Assembly (NCBI RefSeq): GCF_937875145.1
Contig: NZ_CALNCS010000177.1
Span: 1-6,232 of the forward strand
Length of the DNA stretch: 6,232 bases
Origin: Alkalibaculum bacchi
Lineage (GTDB): Bacteria; Bacillota; Clostridia; Eubacteriales; Alkalibacteraceae
Direction: 5' to 3'
Under the pieces are notes generated by a model that was given only the letters and a program-made list of their open reading frames with translations, did no database searches and had not been told where the DNA came from. Shown one piece after another: positions 6,126-6,232 of the stretch. The position numbers and the translations under genes were made by a program. The stretch's first letter is position 1, and each line of letters opens with the position of its first letter.

Positions 6126-6130
6126 TAAAT

Positions 6131-6232
6131 ATGAGTTTAAACGACAATTCAATAAATCCAAATAATCGAAGTCTCGGACCAAAGGCTGCGAGAAGATTAT
6201 CCAATACAACAAAATCCATTCCTATGATGGAT
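6131..6232 (+). CDS. Putative family 2 encapsulin shell protein (SrpI-like), N-terminal 34 codons only
   Basis: Only the first 34 codons are in the window and the frame is still open at its edge. The predicted N-terminus contains SLGPKAARRLSNTTKSIPMM at residues 14-33. From memory, family 2 encapsulin shell proteins (SrpI type) begin with a similar pattern, SLG..AAR.L..TTK..P.M, just before the HK97-like fold. Those proteins assemble into protein nanocompartments in the cytoplasm; known family 2A cargo is a cysteine desulfurase, and 2B shells carry a cyclic-nucleotide-binding-like domain. The first 12 residues (MSLNDNSINPNN) are polar and likely disordered. ATG 6131 has a strong ribosome binding site, a promoter about 220 bases upstream and a long structured leader. 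The gene diverges from the yifB operon. With so few residues, another protein sharing this motif is possible; cargo and subtype cannot be seen. Confidence 0.55.
   Translation, partial: MSLNDNSINPNNRSLGPKAARRLSNTTKSIPMMD

Larger units (their letters stand above)
5842..6130 (+). other. Divergent intergenic region with a long structured leader
   Basis: No conventional gene is visible in these 289 bases. The left part (5842-5915) is promoter DNA for the rightward gene. The rest would be its 5' leader of about 215 nt, far longer than a simple ribosome binding site needs. It holds a GC hairpin, two sets of alternative inverted repeats, nine consecutive T and a stable hairpin at 6040-6060. I do not recognise a known riboswitch class: no T-box AGGGTGG motif, no SAM, TPP, cobalamin or glycine consensus, and no convincing tRNA fold. 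Confidence 0.45.

Noticed and set aside
1..6232. CRISPR array, insertion sequence, tRNA or rRNA gene
   Set aside because: I saw no regularly spaced repeats, no transposase frame with terminal inverted repeats, and no tRNA or rRNA signature anywhere on either strand.

Overview
The window looks like chromosomal DNA from a low-GC Gram-positive anaerobe of the class Clostridia. An Alkaliphilus/Natronincola-type organism would fit, but this is an inference from protein similarity and gene order, not a proven assignment. The signs are AT-rich DNA, strong GGAGG/GAGGTG ribosome binding sites, a clostridial-type CodY, and the linkage of yifB/comM, dprA, hslV, hslU and codY, which is typical of this group.

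From right to left on the minus strand lie five intact housekeeping genes. yifB/comM (5793-4255) encodes an AAA+ ATPase and dprA (4253-3165) a single-strand DNA and RecA loader; they are separated by one base and are surely co-transcribed. A 242-base gap follows, where topA commonly sits in related genomes; here it holds only a short frameshifted coding scrap and a new-looking promoter. Then come hslV (2913-2383), hslU (2370-976) and codY (958-167) in tight succession: a two-component ATP-dependent protease followed by the global GTP/branched-chain-amino-acid regulator. A weak terminator candidate follows codY. Positions 1-155 hold no recognisable gene.

On the right, a 337-base divergent intergenic region (5794-6130) carries back-to-back promoters, one for the yifB operon and one reading right. 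The rightward promoter is followed by an unusual leader of about 215 nt, with several competing inverted repeats and a run of nine T. It precedes the first 34 codons of a plus-strand gene. Those residues resemble the N-terminus of family 2 encapsulin shell proteins (SrpI-like), so a protein nanocompartment locus may begin at the window's edge. The putative encapsulin and its leader are the most interesting part; the rest is conserved core genome.

For four of the five minus-strand genes the longest reading frame begins upstream of the true start, three times with a GTG that lies inside or overlaps the ribosome binding site. I moved those starts inward.
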